Origin: Candidatus Muproteobacteria bacterium RIFCSPHIGHO2_01_FULL_65_16 | GTDB taxonomy: Bacteria > Pseudomonadota > Gammaproteobacteria > Acidiferrobacterales > Sulfurifustaceae | Direction: 5' to 3' | Assembly: GCA_001785175.1 (NCBI GenBank) | Contig: MFSY01000113.1 | Span: forward strand, 13,984 to 34,405 | DNA length: 20,422 nucleotides | In this document: one piece after another, positions 7,646 to 14,238 of the stretch | How positions within the stretch are numbered: the stretch's first letter is position 1 | How the letters are laid out: each line of letters opens with the position of its first letter | Made by a program: the position numbers and the translations under genes | Notes under the pieces: model-generated | Database searches by the model: none | What the model saw: only the letters and a program-made list of their open reading frames with translations | What the model was told of the DNA's origin: nothing

Positions 7646-8199
7646 CGCCCTTTCTCATGGACGCCGGAAAACTGCTGGTCGAGGTGGTGTTCGGCTTTTA
7701 CACCCTCGCGGTGCTGCTCCGGCTGCTGTTCCAGCTGGTGCGCGCGGACTTCTACAACCCGCTGTCGCAATTCCTGGTGACGCTCACCAACCCGCCGCTG
7801 CGCCCGTTGCGCCGCGTCATACCCGGGCTGTGGGGCGTGGATTTCGCCTCGGTCGTGCTGCTGCTCGCGCTCAAGGCGGCCGAGCTTTACCTGATCTTTT
7901 TGCTTTCGGGCGTCTCCGCCCCGCTGCCGCTGGTGGCCCTGGCGGCGGTGGCGGACCTCATCCGCCTGACGCTCTACGTGTTCACCTTCGCCGTCCTGGG
8001 CCGGGTGATCATGAGCTGGGTCAATCCCTACGGCGGGCACACGCACCCGGTGGCGGGCCTGCTCATCAGCCTCACGGAGCCGCTGCTGCGCCCCGCGCGC
8101 CGCCTGATCCCGCCGGTCGCCGGCCTCGATCTCTCGCCGATCGCGGTGCTGGTGCTGCTGCAACTGCTGCTGCTCGCCCTCGAGCACCTGCTGCGCTGA
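7642..8199 (+). CDS. yggT: YggT family inner-membrane protein
   Basis: A 185-residue protein with two repeats of the YggT domain, each a hydrophobic hairpin with a conserved stretch: FYNPLSQFLVTLTNPPLRPLRR near residue 37 in the first, and NPYGGHTHPVAGLLISLTEPLLRPARRLIPP near residue 128 in the second. Four to five membrane segments are visible (about 10-35, 65-90, 95-125 and 160-183). The biochemical role is unsettled; YggT proteins have been linked to osmotic tolerance and, in other phyla, to cell or plastid division. The four-base overlap with proC and the six-base gap to yggU put it in one operon. Confidence 0.93.
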   Translation: MTPFLMDAGKLLVEVVFGFYTLAVLLRLLFQLVRADFYNPLSQFLVTLTNPPLRPLRRVIPGLWGVDFASVVLLLALKAAELYLIFLLSGVSAPLPLVALAAVADLIRLTLYVFTFAVLGRVIMSWVNPYGGHTHPVAGLLISLTEPLLRPARRLIPPVAGLDLSPIAVLVLLQLLLLALEHLLR

Positions 8200-8205
8200 C
8201 GTTTC

Positions 8206-8490
8206 GTGCCCTGGTTCCGCTGGGACGGCCCCGACCTGGTCTTGCAGGCGCAGATCCAGCCGCGCGCCGGACGCGACGAGGCGGCCGAGGTCCTCGGGGA
8301 CCGGATAAAAATCCGCGTCACGGCCCCGCCGGCGGCGGGCGCGGCCAACGCGCGTCTCGCCGCCTTCCTCGCGCGCGAGTTCGGCGTCCCGCAAAACCGG
8401 GTGCTACTCGAGCGCGGCCTGAGCGGGCGGCGCAAGCAGGTGCGCATCAAGGCGCCCCGGCGGCTGCCGGCCTGGCTCCCGCCGCGCTGA
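8206..8490 (+). CDS. yggU: DUF167/YggU family protein
   Basis: A 94-residue protein starting at GTG 8206. The signature of the family is present: LQAQIQPRAGRDE near residue 17, IKIRVTAPPAAGAANARLAAFLAREFGVP in the middle, and LERGLSGRRKQVRI. It is a small soluble alpha/beta protein without an agreed function. It ends the proC-yggT-yggU operon. The frame stops 24 bp before the large hairpin element, whose first 17-bp stem could act as the operon's 3' boundary. Confidence 0.9.
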   Translation: MPWFRWDGPDLVLQAQIQPRAGRDEAAEVLGDRIKIRVTAPPAAGAANARLAAFLAREFGVPQNRVLLERGLSGRRKQVRIKAPRRLPAWLPPR

Positions 8491-8513
8491 AGATTTTTCA
8501 GCTCGCCCGCTCT

Positions 8514-8789
8514 AGCAGGTTGTTGAAAAACTCGTTTTTCAACAACCTGCGGTGCGGTCGAGGGGCGAGACGGTACAAGACGACGGTCCGGTGGACCGTC
8601 GTCCCGTCGAGCGGGCGCGCCACGGACGGCGCGCCCCGGGCCGGCGAGCGCAGCAGGAACGCGAAGCGCGGCCGGGACCGCCATTTTTCAAACACCCAAA
8701 GTGTGTTTGAAAAATGAAGCAAGGCAAAAATCGCATTTTTGCCTTGCGTGGTTGAAAAAGTCCTGGACGGACTTTTTCAACAACCTGCT
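8514..8789 (+). repeat. Composite multi-hairpin element, copy 2 (with insert)
   Basis: A 276-bp element in reverse order to the one at 4061-4225. Stem gcaggttgttgaaaaac (8515-8531) pairs with 8534-8550 around a 2-base loop. Stem catttttcaaacac (8682-8695) pairs with 8703-8716. Stem gcaaggcaaaaat (8719-8731) pairs with 8735-8747. Stem gttgaaaaagtcc (8751-8763) pairs with 8769-8781. Between gcggtcgaggg and gaccgcc it has about 110 extra bases that carry two more hairpins (8581-8601 and 8613-8636). The ends agcaggttgttgaaaaa and its complement are inverted. It separates yggU from the dynamin-like gene. Confidence 0.88.
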
Positions 8790-8852
8790 GGCTAAGATCC
8801 GGCATCGGGTTTACACTGTCGGCCCGATGGGTTGCTCGGCACATCCTGTTTC

Positions 8853-10832
8853 ATGAATGTGAACGGCGCGCGGGAGGCAAGCAGGCGGCCTCTGGCCGCC
8901 GTCAATGCCTTCTGCAAACGGCTCGGCGAGTACAAGAGCTGGCGCGACGACCTCGCCGCCATCCTCGGCGATTACCAGGCCTGGGTCGAGAGCCAGGGGC
9001 TCGGCAACGACGAGGACGACCTGCGGATCTACGAGCTGATGGACGCGCTCCGCTCCGACGGCCTCACCATCGCCCTGGTGGCGGAGCTCGCGCGCGGCAA
9101 GACCGAGCTCATCAACGCCATCTTCTTCTCCGACTACAAGCAGCGCCTGCTGCCGTCCGAGGCGGGCCGCACCACCATGTGCCCGACCGAGCTGCTGTAC
9201 GACGCCAAACAGCCGCCCTCGATCCGGCTGCTGCCGATCGAGACGCGCAAGAGCGCCGTGACCATCGCCGAATACAAGCGCGCGCCGCAGCACTGGACCG
9301 CCCTGGCGCTCGACCTCGACGATCCCAAAAAGCTGGCCGACGCCTTCCTCGAAACCGTCAAGACCAAGGCCGTCCACGCGCGCGACGCCGAGGCGCTCGG
9401 GCTGTACAACCCCAGGTCCGGCGGCGCCGGACCGCTGCTGACCGGCAACGGCGAGATCGAAATCCCCGTGTGGCGCCACGCCATCATCAATTATCCCCAC
9501 CCGCTGCTGAAACAGGGGGTGGTGATCCTCGACACCCCCGGCCTCAACTCGCTCGGCACCGAACCGGAGCTGACCCTGGGCATGCTGGCGAGCGCCCAGG
9601 CGGTGGTGTTCGTGCTCGCGGCCGACACCGGCGTGACCAAATCCGACCTCGAGATCTGGAACAATCACGTGCGCGTAGCCAAGGGCGCCAAGGGCGAGGG
9701 GCGGGTCGTGGCGCTCAACAAGATTGACATGCTGTGGGACGAGCTGCGCGCCCCCGGCGCGGTCGCGGCGACGATCGCGCGCCAGGCGCAGGAAACCGCG
9801 CGCACGCTCGGCGTCAACAAGAACCAGATCTTCCCGGTGTCGGCGCAGAAGGGGCTGCTCGGCAAGATCAAGGGCGACGCGGCGCTGGTCGAGCGGAGCG
9901 GCCTGCCGGCGCTCGAGCTCAAGCTCTCCGGCGACATCGTCGCCGCGCGCCAGCGGATCATGCGCGAGAAGATCGCGCGCGAGATCGGCTCGATTATCAA
10001 CGCCACCCGCGCCATGATAGACGCGCGCCTGGACTCGGTTGACGCCCAGTTGAAGGAGCTCCACGGCCTGAATGGAAAAAATCAGGACGCCATCCAGGAG
10101 ATGATCAACCGCATGCGCGCGGAAAAACAGGCGTACGATCGGACGCTGGGGAGCTTCCAGGCCACGCGCAGCGTGGTCGCGGACCAGACCAAGATGCTGC
10201 TCGATCACATCAGCGCCGGGGCCTTCGACGCCCTGGCGGAGAAGACGCGCTGCACGATGAAGGAATCCTGGACCACCCTGGGGCTGCGCGCGGCGATGAG
10301 GTCGCTGTTCGACGACGCGCTCGAGGCCCTGGACAAGGCGAACCGGCAGGCGCAGCAGATCAAGGGACTGTCTCAGTCCATCTACAACAAGTTCTCCGAG
10401 GAATACGGACTGGCCAAGATCAAGCCGACGGGGTTCTCGCTTTTCATCTACCGCGGCCAGCTCCAGCGTCTGCACGAGGAGGCCGAGGCGTTCCGCAACA
10501 GTCCGTTCATGGTCATGATCGAGCAGCACTTCGTCGTGAAAAAGTTTTTCCTCACGCTCGCCGGCCGCGCGCGCCAGATATTCAGCGACTGCCACGACGC
10601 CGCCGGCCGCTGGAGCAAGGCGCTCATGGCGCCGATCCTGACCCAGGTGCGCGAGCACAAAATGATGCTCGACCAGCGGCTGGAGAACCTGAAAAAGGTG
10701 CACGAGAACCTGGGCAGCCTGGACCACCGCATCGCCGAGCTCGAGGCCGTCCGGCAGGAGCTGGAAAACCAGCTCACGGTCATCCGCGACATGCTGCGCA
10801 AGCTGGACCAGCCGGCGACGCTGGACTCCTGA
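8853..10832 (+). CDS. Dynamin-like GTPase, single-gene context
   Basis: A 659-residue protein from ATG 8853 (TTG 8832 would add seven residues). It has a dynamin-family G domain and a long helical remainder. G1 reads AELARGKTE (77-85), with alanine where the first P-loop glycycine position is normally glycine. G2-like threonines are in EAGRTTMCPTE (103-113). G3 is VILDTPGLNS (224-233), G4 is NKID (289-292) and a G5-like SAQK is at 330-333. From about 370 the sequence is mostly helical, with a segment rich in E, K, Q and R at 405-440. The end (about 610-655, LDHRIAELEAVRQELENQ) is a coiled coil. I see no clear transmembrane helix. Bacterial dynamins act in membrane remodelling, repair or phage resistance. 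Nothing here fixes the role, and it has no partner gene. Confidence 0.8.
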   Translation: MNVNGAREASRRPLAAVNAFCKRLGEYKSWRDDLAAILGDYQAWVESQGLGNDEDDLRIYELMDALRSDGLTIALVAELARGKTELINAIFFSDYKQRLLPSEAGRTTMCPTELLYDAKQPPSIRLLPIETRKSAVTIAEYKRAPQHWTALALDLDDPKKLADAFLETVKTKAVHARDAEALGLYNPRSGGAGPLLTGNGEIEIPVWRHAIINYPHPLLKQGVVILDTPGLNSLGTEPELTLGMLASAQAVVFVLAADTGVTKSDLEIWNNHVRVAKGAKGEGRVVALNKIDMLWDELRAPGAVAATIARQAQETARTLGVNKNQIFPVSAQKGLLGKIKGDAALVERSGLPALELKLSGDIVAARQRIMREKIAREIGSIINATRAMIDARLDSVDAQLKELHGLNGKNQDAIQEMINRMRAEKQAYDRTLGSFQATRSVVADQTKMLLDHISAGAFDALAEKTRCTMKESWTTLGLRAAMRSLFDDALEALDKANRQAQQIKGLSQSIYNKFSEEYGLAKIKPTGFSLFIYRGQLQRLHEEAEAFRNSPFMVMIEQHFVVKKFFLTLAGRARQIFSDCHDAAGRWSKALMAPILTQVREHKMMLDQRLENLKKVHENLGSLDHRIAELEAVRQELENQLTVIRDMLRKLDQPATLDS

Positions 10833-10857
10833 GATCCCGCCGCCACAGAGCCACAGA

Positions 10858-10910
10858 TAGCTGTCGGCTATCAGCTATCAGCGATTAGCGATTAGCGATT
10901 AGCTGACAGT
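10858..10910 (-). repeat. Heptamer tandem array, GCTGATA type (array 4, inverted)
   Basis: Units read tatcagc and gattagc on the plus strand, the reverse complement of arrays 1-3. The block is framed by ctgtcggct and agctgacag, which are nearly inverted repeats. It lies 25 bp after the dynamin-like gene. Confidence 0.8.
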
Positions 10911-10914
10911 CCAG

Positions 10915-10986
10915 GTAGGTTGGGTTGAGCGGAGCGAAACCCAACAAATCGTCGGGTTACGGCGCTGCGCGCCTAACCCAACCTAC
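10915..10986. repeat. 72-bp element with gtaggttgggtt inverted ends
   Basis: Perfect 12-bp terminal inverted repeats (gtaggttgggtt at 10915-10926 and its complement at 10975-10986) bound a short interior with the motif gagcggagcgaaacccaac. This resembles a widespread class of small intergenic elements with 'gtaggttgggtt' ends seen in many bacteria. I found no clear target duplication. It is non-coding and sits inside a larger repeat island. Confidence 0.7.
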
Positions 10987-11011
10987 ATTGAAACCATTTT
11001 GAGCCAGGTTC

Positions 11012-11116
11012 CAGCTATCAGCTATTAGCTAGCAGTTGGCGGTTCAATTCTTTTTTTCAAATCTGCGTTAATCTGCGAAATCTGCGGATAAATTATTTGT
11101 TCTCTTGGCGTCCTTG
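11012..11116 (-). repeat. Periodic cgcagatt repeat, composite copy B (inverted)
   Basis: The reverse complement of the element at 4257-4360, with the same order of parts: heptamers, gaattgaaccgcc, A-run, three cgcagatt units, A/T run, gccaag. It is followed at 11118-11150 by a ctctgcgcctccgcgtctctgcg block. The island fills the space between the dynamin-like gene and the hydrolase gene, downstream of both. Confidence 0.85.
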
Positions 11117-11172
11117 CTTTTCTCTGCGCCTCCGCGTCTCTGCGTTGAATAATCATATAAATCAGACATTCC

Positions 11173-12588
11173 TTACAGCGGCGTGCGCGGCGTGACGGCG
11201 TAATAGCCGTGCACCACGCCGCGCGTGCGCGGGCTCTCGATCCGGCTCACGGAAAAAACCACGGAGGACGTGCGCTGCGCCCGCACCGCCGCCTCGGTCG
11301 CGGTCACCCGCACCCCGGCGAGATCGAGCCGGCTGCCGAGGACGTTGATCGCCACCTTCCCGCTGATCGCGCCGCCGGTCATCACGACCGTGGCGCTGTG
11401 GGCGTGCAGCCCGATCCCGCCGCCGCCGATCTCGCTGTCCTCGATGGTCACCGTGGAGCTGTAGATGCGCAGCGCGCGCACGCGCGCGTTGCGGATGAGC
11501 GCGCCGTCGCAACTCTTGATGATGAGCGTGGCGTATTCGCCCTCGAACACCGCCTTGCGCTTGCGTTCGCAGAGGACGTCGCCGTGCTTCTTGCCCGCGA
11601 TCCGGTCGCCCTCGGGTTCGGCCGGGGGCGGCGCTTCGCGGCGCAGGAACGGCGCGAGCGCGGCGCGGAACGGCTGCGGGCTTTCCAGCATCGGCACGTG
11701 GCCGGTCTTGTCGAGCACCACGAGACGCGCCCTGGGTATCGTGCGCGCCAGCAGCCTGCCGGTGCGCAGCGGCGCCTGCCTGTCGTCGCGGCCCCAGATG
11801 ATGAGGGTGTCGGCCCCGATCCGCGGCAGCGCCTTGCTCAAATTCTCGACCACCAGCGCCAGGCCGGCGATCTTGGCCGGGTCGGCGCCCAGGACCGCCT
11901 GGCGCAACTGCGCGCTTGCGAGCACCGCCTCGGGATCGAGCGGCGAGCGCTCGGCGCGCCAGAGGAGCTTGCGCACGAGGTTGGTGAACTTCTCCTGCAG
12001 ATTCAGCGCCGGCGGCAGGAAATCCATGCCGAGGTGCGCGAGAAACTGGCTGGTGAAGGACAGGCGGTGCAGGACGCCGGGCGCGTCCACCACGACCAGG
12101 CGCTCGACGTCGGCGGGATAGCTGGCGGTGTAGCGCAGCGCCGCCACCCCGCCCATGGAATGGCCGAGCAGAATGAACGGCCGGCGGGCGTATTTGTCGG
12201 CGACGTATTTCACGAACGCCGCGTAGTTGGCCGGCGAATAGAGCACGTTCGCCTTGCTCGAGCGGCCGAAACCCGGCAGGTCGAATGTCAGCACGTGGAA
12301 ATCGCGCGCGAGCCAGGGAATGATTTCGCTGAAGTCGCGCGCGCCGTCGTCGCCGATCCCGTGAATCAACACGATGCTGCGGGGGTTGCCGACGCCGGCC
12401 TGGTAGACATAGGCCTCGCCCATAAACACCGGCTCCTCGATCAGCTGCCCGCTCGTCCCGGGCAGGCCGGCGTCTGCATCCGCTTCCTGCGCCTGAACAC
12501 CGCCGGCGGCCAGCGCCGCCCAGGCGAAGCCAGCCATGAAGCCAACCATTAAGATAATCTGTCGCAAACCCTTGCTCCGCCGTTTCAT
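11173..12588 (-). CDS. Exported alpha/beta hydrolase with C-terminal beta-rich repeat domain
   Basis: A 471-residue protein from ATG 12588. Residues 1-34 are a signal peptide (MKRRSK, a hydrophobic core, then AQA-type cleavage). The alpha/beta hydrolase domain spans about 50-315: oxyanion HGIGDDG 76-82, nucleophile GHSMGG with Ser144, Asp268 or Asp269 in GRDD, and His297 in TGHVPMLE. After a Pro/Glu-rich linker (about 318-335), residues 340-465 hold short repeating beta strands (YATLIIKSCDGALIRNARV, STVTIEDSEIGGGGIGLHAHS, GGAISGKVAINVLGSRLDLAGVRVTATEAAV) that look like a right-handed beta-helix. Most hydrolases of this class end near 315, so this is an unusual fusion. Substrate is unknown; export suggests a lipid, ester or cell-surface glycan. 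It is divergent from the MFS gene. An upstream in-frame ATG at 12687 would overlap that gene and place the signal peptide internally, so it is rejected. Confidence 0.82.
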   Translation of the reverse strand: MKRRSKGLRQIILMVGFMAGFAWAALAAGGVQAQEADADAGLPGTSGQLIEEPVFMGEAYVYQAGVGNPRSIVLIHGIGDDGARDFSEIIPWLARDFHVLTFDLPGFGRSSKANVLYSPANYAAFVKYVADKYARRPFILLGHSMGGVAALRYTASYPADVERLVVVDAPGVLHRLSFTSQFLAHLGMDFLPPALNLQEKFTNLVRKLLWRAERSPLDPEAVLASAQLRQAVLGADPAKIAGLALVVENLSKALPRIGADTLIIWGRDDRQAPLRTGRLLARTIPRARLVVLDKTGHVPMLESPQPFRAALAPFLRREAPPPAEPEGDRIAGKKHGDVLCERKRKAVFEGEYATLIIKSCDGALIRNARVRALRIYSSTVTIEDSEIGGGGIGLHAHSATVVMTGGAISGKVAINVLGSRLDLAGVRVTATEAAVRAQRTSSVVFSVSRIESPRTRGVVHGYYAVTPRTPL

Positions 12589-12618
12589 GCCGCCGTAGTC
12601 TAGCGGCGCCTGAATGGA

Positions 12619-12627
12619 TGGTATACT
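12619..12627 (+). promoter_or_regulatory. Extended -10 promoter candidate for the MFS gene
   Basis: TGgTATACT is a near-consensus extended -10 box, 28 bases before GTG 12656 and inside the 67-bp gap between divergent starts. The -35 region (about 12599-12604) is poor, which is tolerated by extended -10 promoters. If functional, it argues against ATG 12614 as the start of the MFS gene. The core ggtatact is nearly palindromic, so a minus-strand use is also possible. Confidence 0.45.
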
Positions 12628-12655
12628 CCCCGAAATCACATCCAGCGGGCGGCGC

Positions 12656-14128
12656 GTGGCGCAAGAACAAAAACTGCTGCGATCCAAACTCTTCTGGGTC
12701 GGGATCCTGTATTTCGCGCAGGGCTTCCCGTTCGGCGTTTTCTACGATGTCTTTCCGGTCCACTTCCGCCAACTCGGCGTGGACCTGCGCGATATCGGAG
12801 CGCTCGCCCTCCTCGGCCTCGCCTGGACCCTGAAATTCCTCTGGGCCCCGGCGGTGGATCACTACCGCCACCACCGGCGCTGGATGTTCGCCGTGGATCT
12901 CGCCATGGGCGGCTGCCTCGTCTATATCGCGGCGCAGGCCGGTTTCGGGCCGCCGGTGTGGCTTGCGATCGGACTGTTCACGCTGCTCTCCGCCACCAAC
13001 GACATCGCCATTGACGGCTACACCATCGAGCTGCTGGACAAGAAGGAGCTCGGGCTCGCCAACGGCGTGCGCATCGGCATGGGGCGCGTGGGCATTCTGG
13101 CCGCGGGCGCGATTCTCATATTAAGCGATTACCTCGGCTGGCCCGGCGCGTACGCCGCCGCCGCGGTCGTGCTCGTGGGCCTCGGCGCCGTCTGCCTGTA
13201 CGCGCCGCGGGAGCTCGCCTACGGCGTGCGCCGGCCGCTCACGCTCGGACGCGAGCTCGCCGGCATCGTCCGCCGGCCGCGCGCCTTCGGCTTGGTGCTG
13301 CTGTTCCTGCTCGGCGCGCTCTGGCTCGTCAACAACGTCACGCGCTGGTCGGCCGGCGGCGCGAACTTCTGGTGGTACGCGCTGGGACTCGCGGGCGCCC
13401 TGCTTGCGGCGAGCATGCTTCTGGAGGCGGGCGCGACGCCCAAAAAGCGGGGCGGTGAAAACCGGCTCACCGAAGGCCCGATGTTCGGGGCGCTGCTGGA
13501 GATGCTCCGGCGGCCCTTTATCCTTCCGGTCATCGGTTTTGTCCTGCTCTTCAAGCTCGGCGACGCCTCGATGGGATTCATGGTCAAACCGTTCTGGGTG
13601 GATTCCGGCTTCAGCGCCACGCAGATCGGGCTGGTGTCGGTGAACGTCGGCCTGATGCTCTCGATCCTCGGCGGGCTCGCGGGCGGCTGGTTCACCGACC
13701 GCGTGGGGATTTTCAAGGCGCTCTGGGTCCTCGGCCTGTTTCAGGCGCTGTCCAATCTCGGCTATGTCTGGGCGGCGGCGGCCATACCGCAGGCCGCCGG
13801 CGCGCCGGCGCTGGCGGACTACCGGACGATCATGTATACGGCGAGCGCCTTTGAATCCTTCACCGGCGGCCTGGGCACCGCCGCCTTCCTCGCCTTCCTC
13901 ATGGCGATCGTGAACAAATCGCACGCCGCCGCCGAATTCGCCATCCTCTCCTCGCTGTTCGCGCTCACGCGCCAGCTCGCGGGCTACGCCTCCGGCTTCG
14001 GCGTCCACGGCCTCGGCTACGCGCCGTATTTCCTGCTCACGTTTTTCCTGTCCTTTCCGGCGTATCTGCTGCTGCCGTGGGTGAGGAAGATGCTCGGCTA
14101 CGCCGAGACGCAGAAGGAATGGAAATAG
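12656..14128 (+). CDS. AmpG-like MFS transporter (PAT family)
   Basis: A membrane protein of 490 residues from GTG 12656 (504 from ATG 12614). About 12 hydrophobic segments are visible. The N-terminal pattern parallels the muropeptide permease AmpG: FAQGFPFGVFYDVFPVHFRQLGVDLRDIGALALLG, then LKFLWAPAVDHYRHHRR (AmpG has KFLWSPLMDRY). LLSATNDIAIDGYTIELLDKKELG and GVRIGMGRVGILAAG likewise match the AmpG second cytoplasmic loop and fourth helix. A basic loop (about 255-275, GATPKKRGGENRL) is in the middle. The family moves GlcNAc-anhydromuramyl peptides or related compounds by proton symport. I cannot tell the substrate here, and no ampD or nagZ is adjacent. The GTG is preferred because a promoter-like box covers the upstream ATG. 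Confidence 0.85.
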   Translation: MAQEQKLLRSKLFWVGILYFAQGFPFGVFYDVFPVHFRQLGVDLRDIGALALLGLAWTLKFLWAPAVDHYRHHRRWMFAVDLAMGGCLVYIAAQAGFGPPVWLAIGLFTLLSATNDIAIDGYTIELLDKKELGLANGVRIGMGRVGILAAGAILILSDYLGWPGAYAAAAVVLVGLGAVCLYAPRELAYGVRRPLTLGRELAGIVRRPRAFGLVLLFLLGALWLVNNVTRWSAGGANFWWYALGLAGALLAASMLLEAGATPKKRGGENRLTEGPMFGALLEMLRRPFILPVIGFVLLFKLGDASMGFMVKPFWVDSGFSATQIGLVSVNVGLMLSILGGLAGGWFTDRVGIFKALWVLGLFQALSNLGYVWAAAAIPQAAGAPALADYRTIMYTASAFESFTGGLGTAAFLAFLMAIVNKSHAAAEFAILSSLFALTRQLAGYASGFGVHGLGYAPYFLLTFFLSFPAYLLLPWVRKMLGYAETQKEWK

Positions 14129-14143
14129 ATGAATACGATTTTG

Positions 14144-14238
14144 AACCGCCAAGACGCCAAGAACGCCAAGGTAGAAGAGCCTTCAGCAATCAGCCGACTG
14201 CCTTTCGCTGATCGCTGATTGCTGACCGCTGACAGCTT
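14144..14238. repeat. gccaagaacgccaag block plus heptamer array (array 5)
   Basis: The short block aaccgccaagacgccaag, then aacgccaaggt, precedes imperfect heptamers (cagcaatcagc and gctgatcgctgattgctgac). It fills the gap between the convergent MFS and ybbP genes and abuts the ybbP stop at 14239. The array termini carry ctgacag as in other copies. A terminator, if present, would have to lie within it. Confidence 0.7.

Noticed and set aside
10833..11172. Small antitoxin or partner gene beside the dynamin-like GTPase
   Set aside because: The 340-bp gap is filled by repeats and has no open frame with a ribosome site or recognisable protein sequence.
12589..12687. Upstream N-terminal extension of the hydrolase gene (33 more residues)
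   Set aside because: It would overlap the start of the divergent transporter gene and bury a standard signal peptide inside the protein; residues added show no conservation that I recognise.
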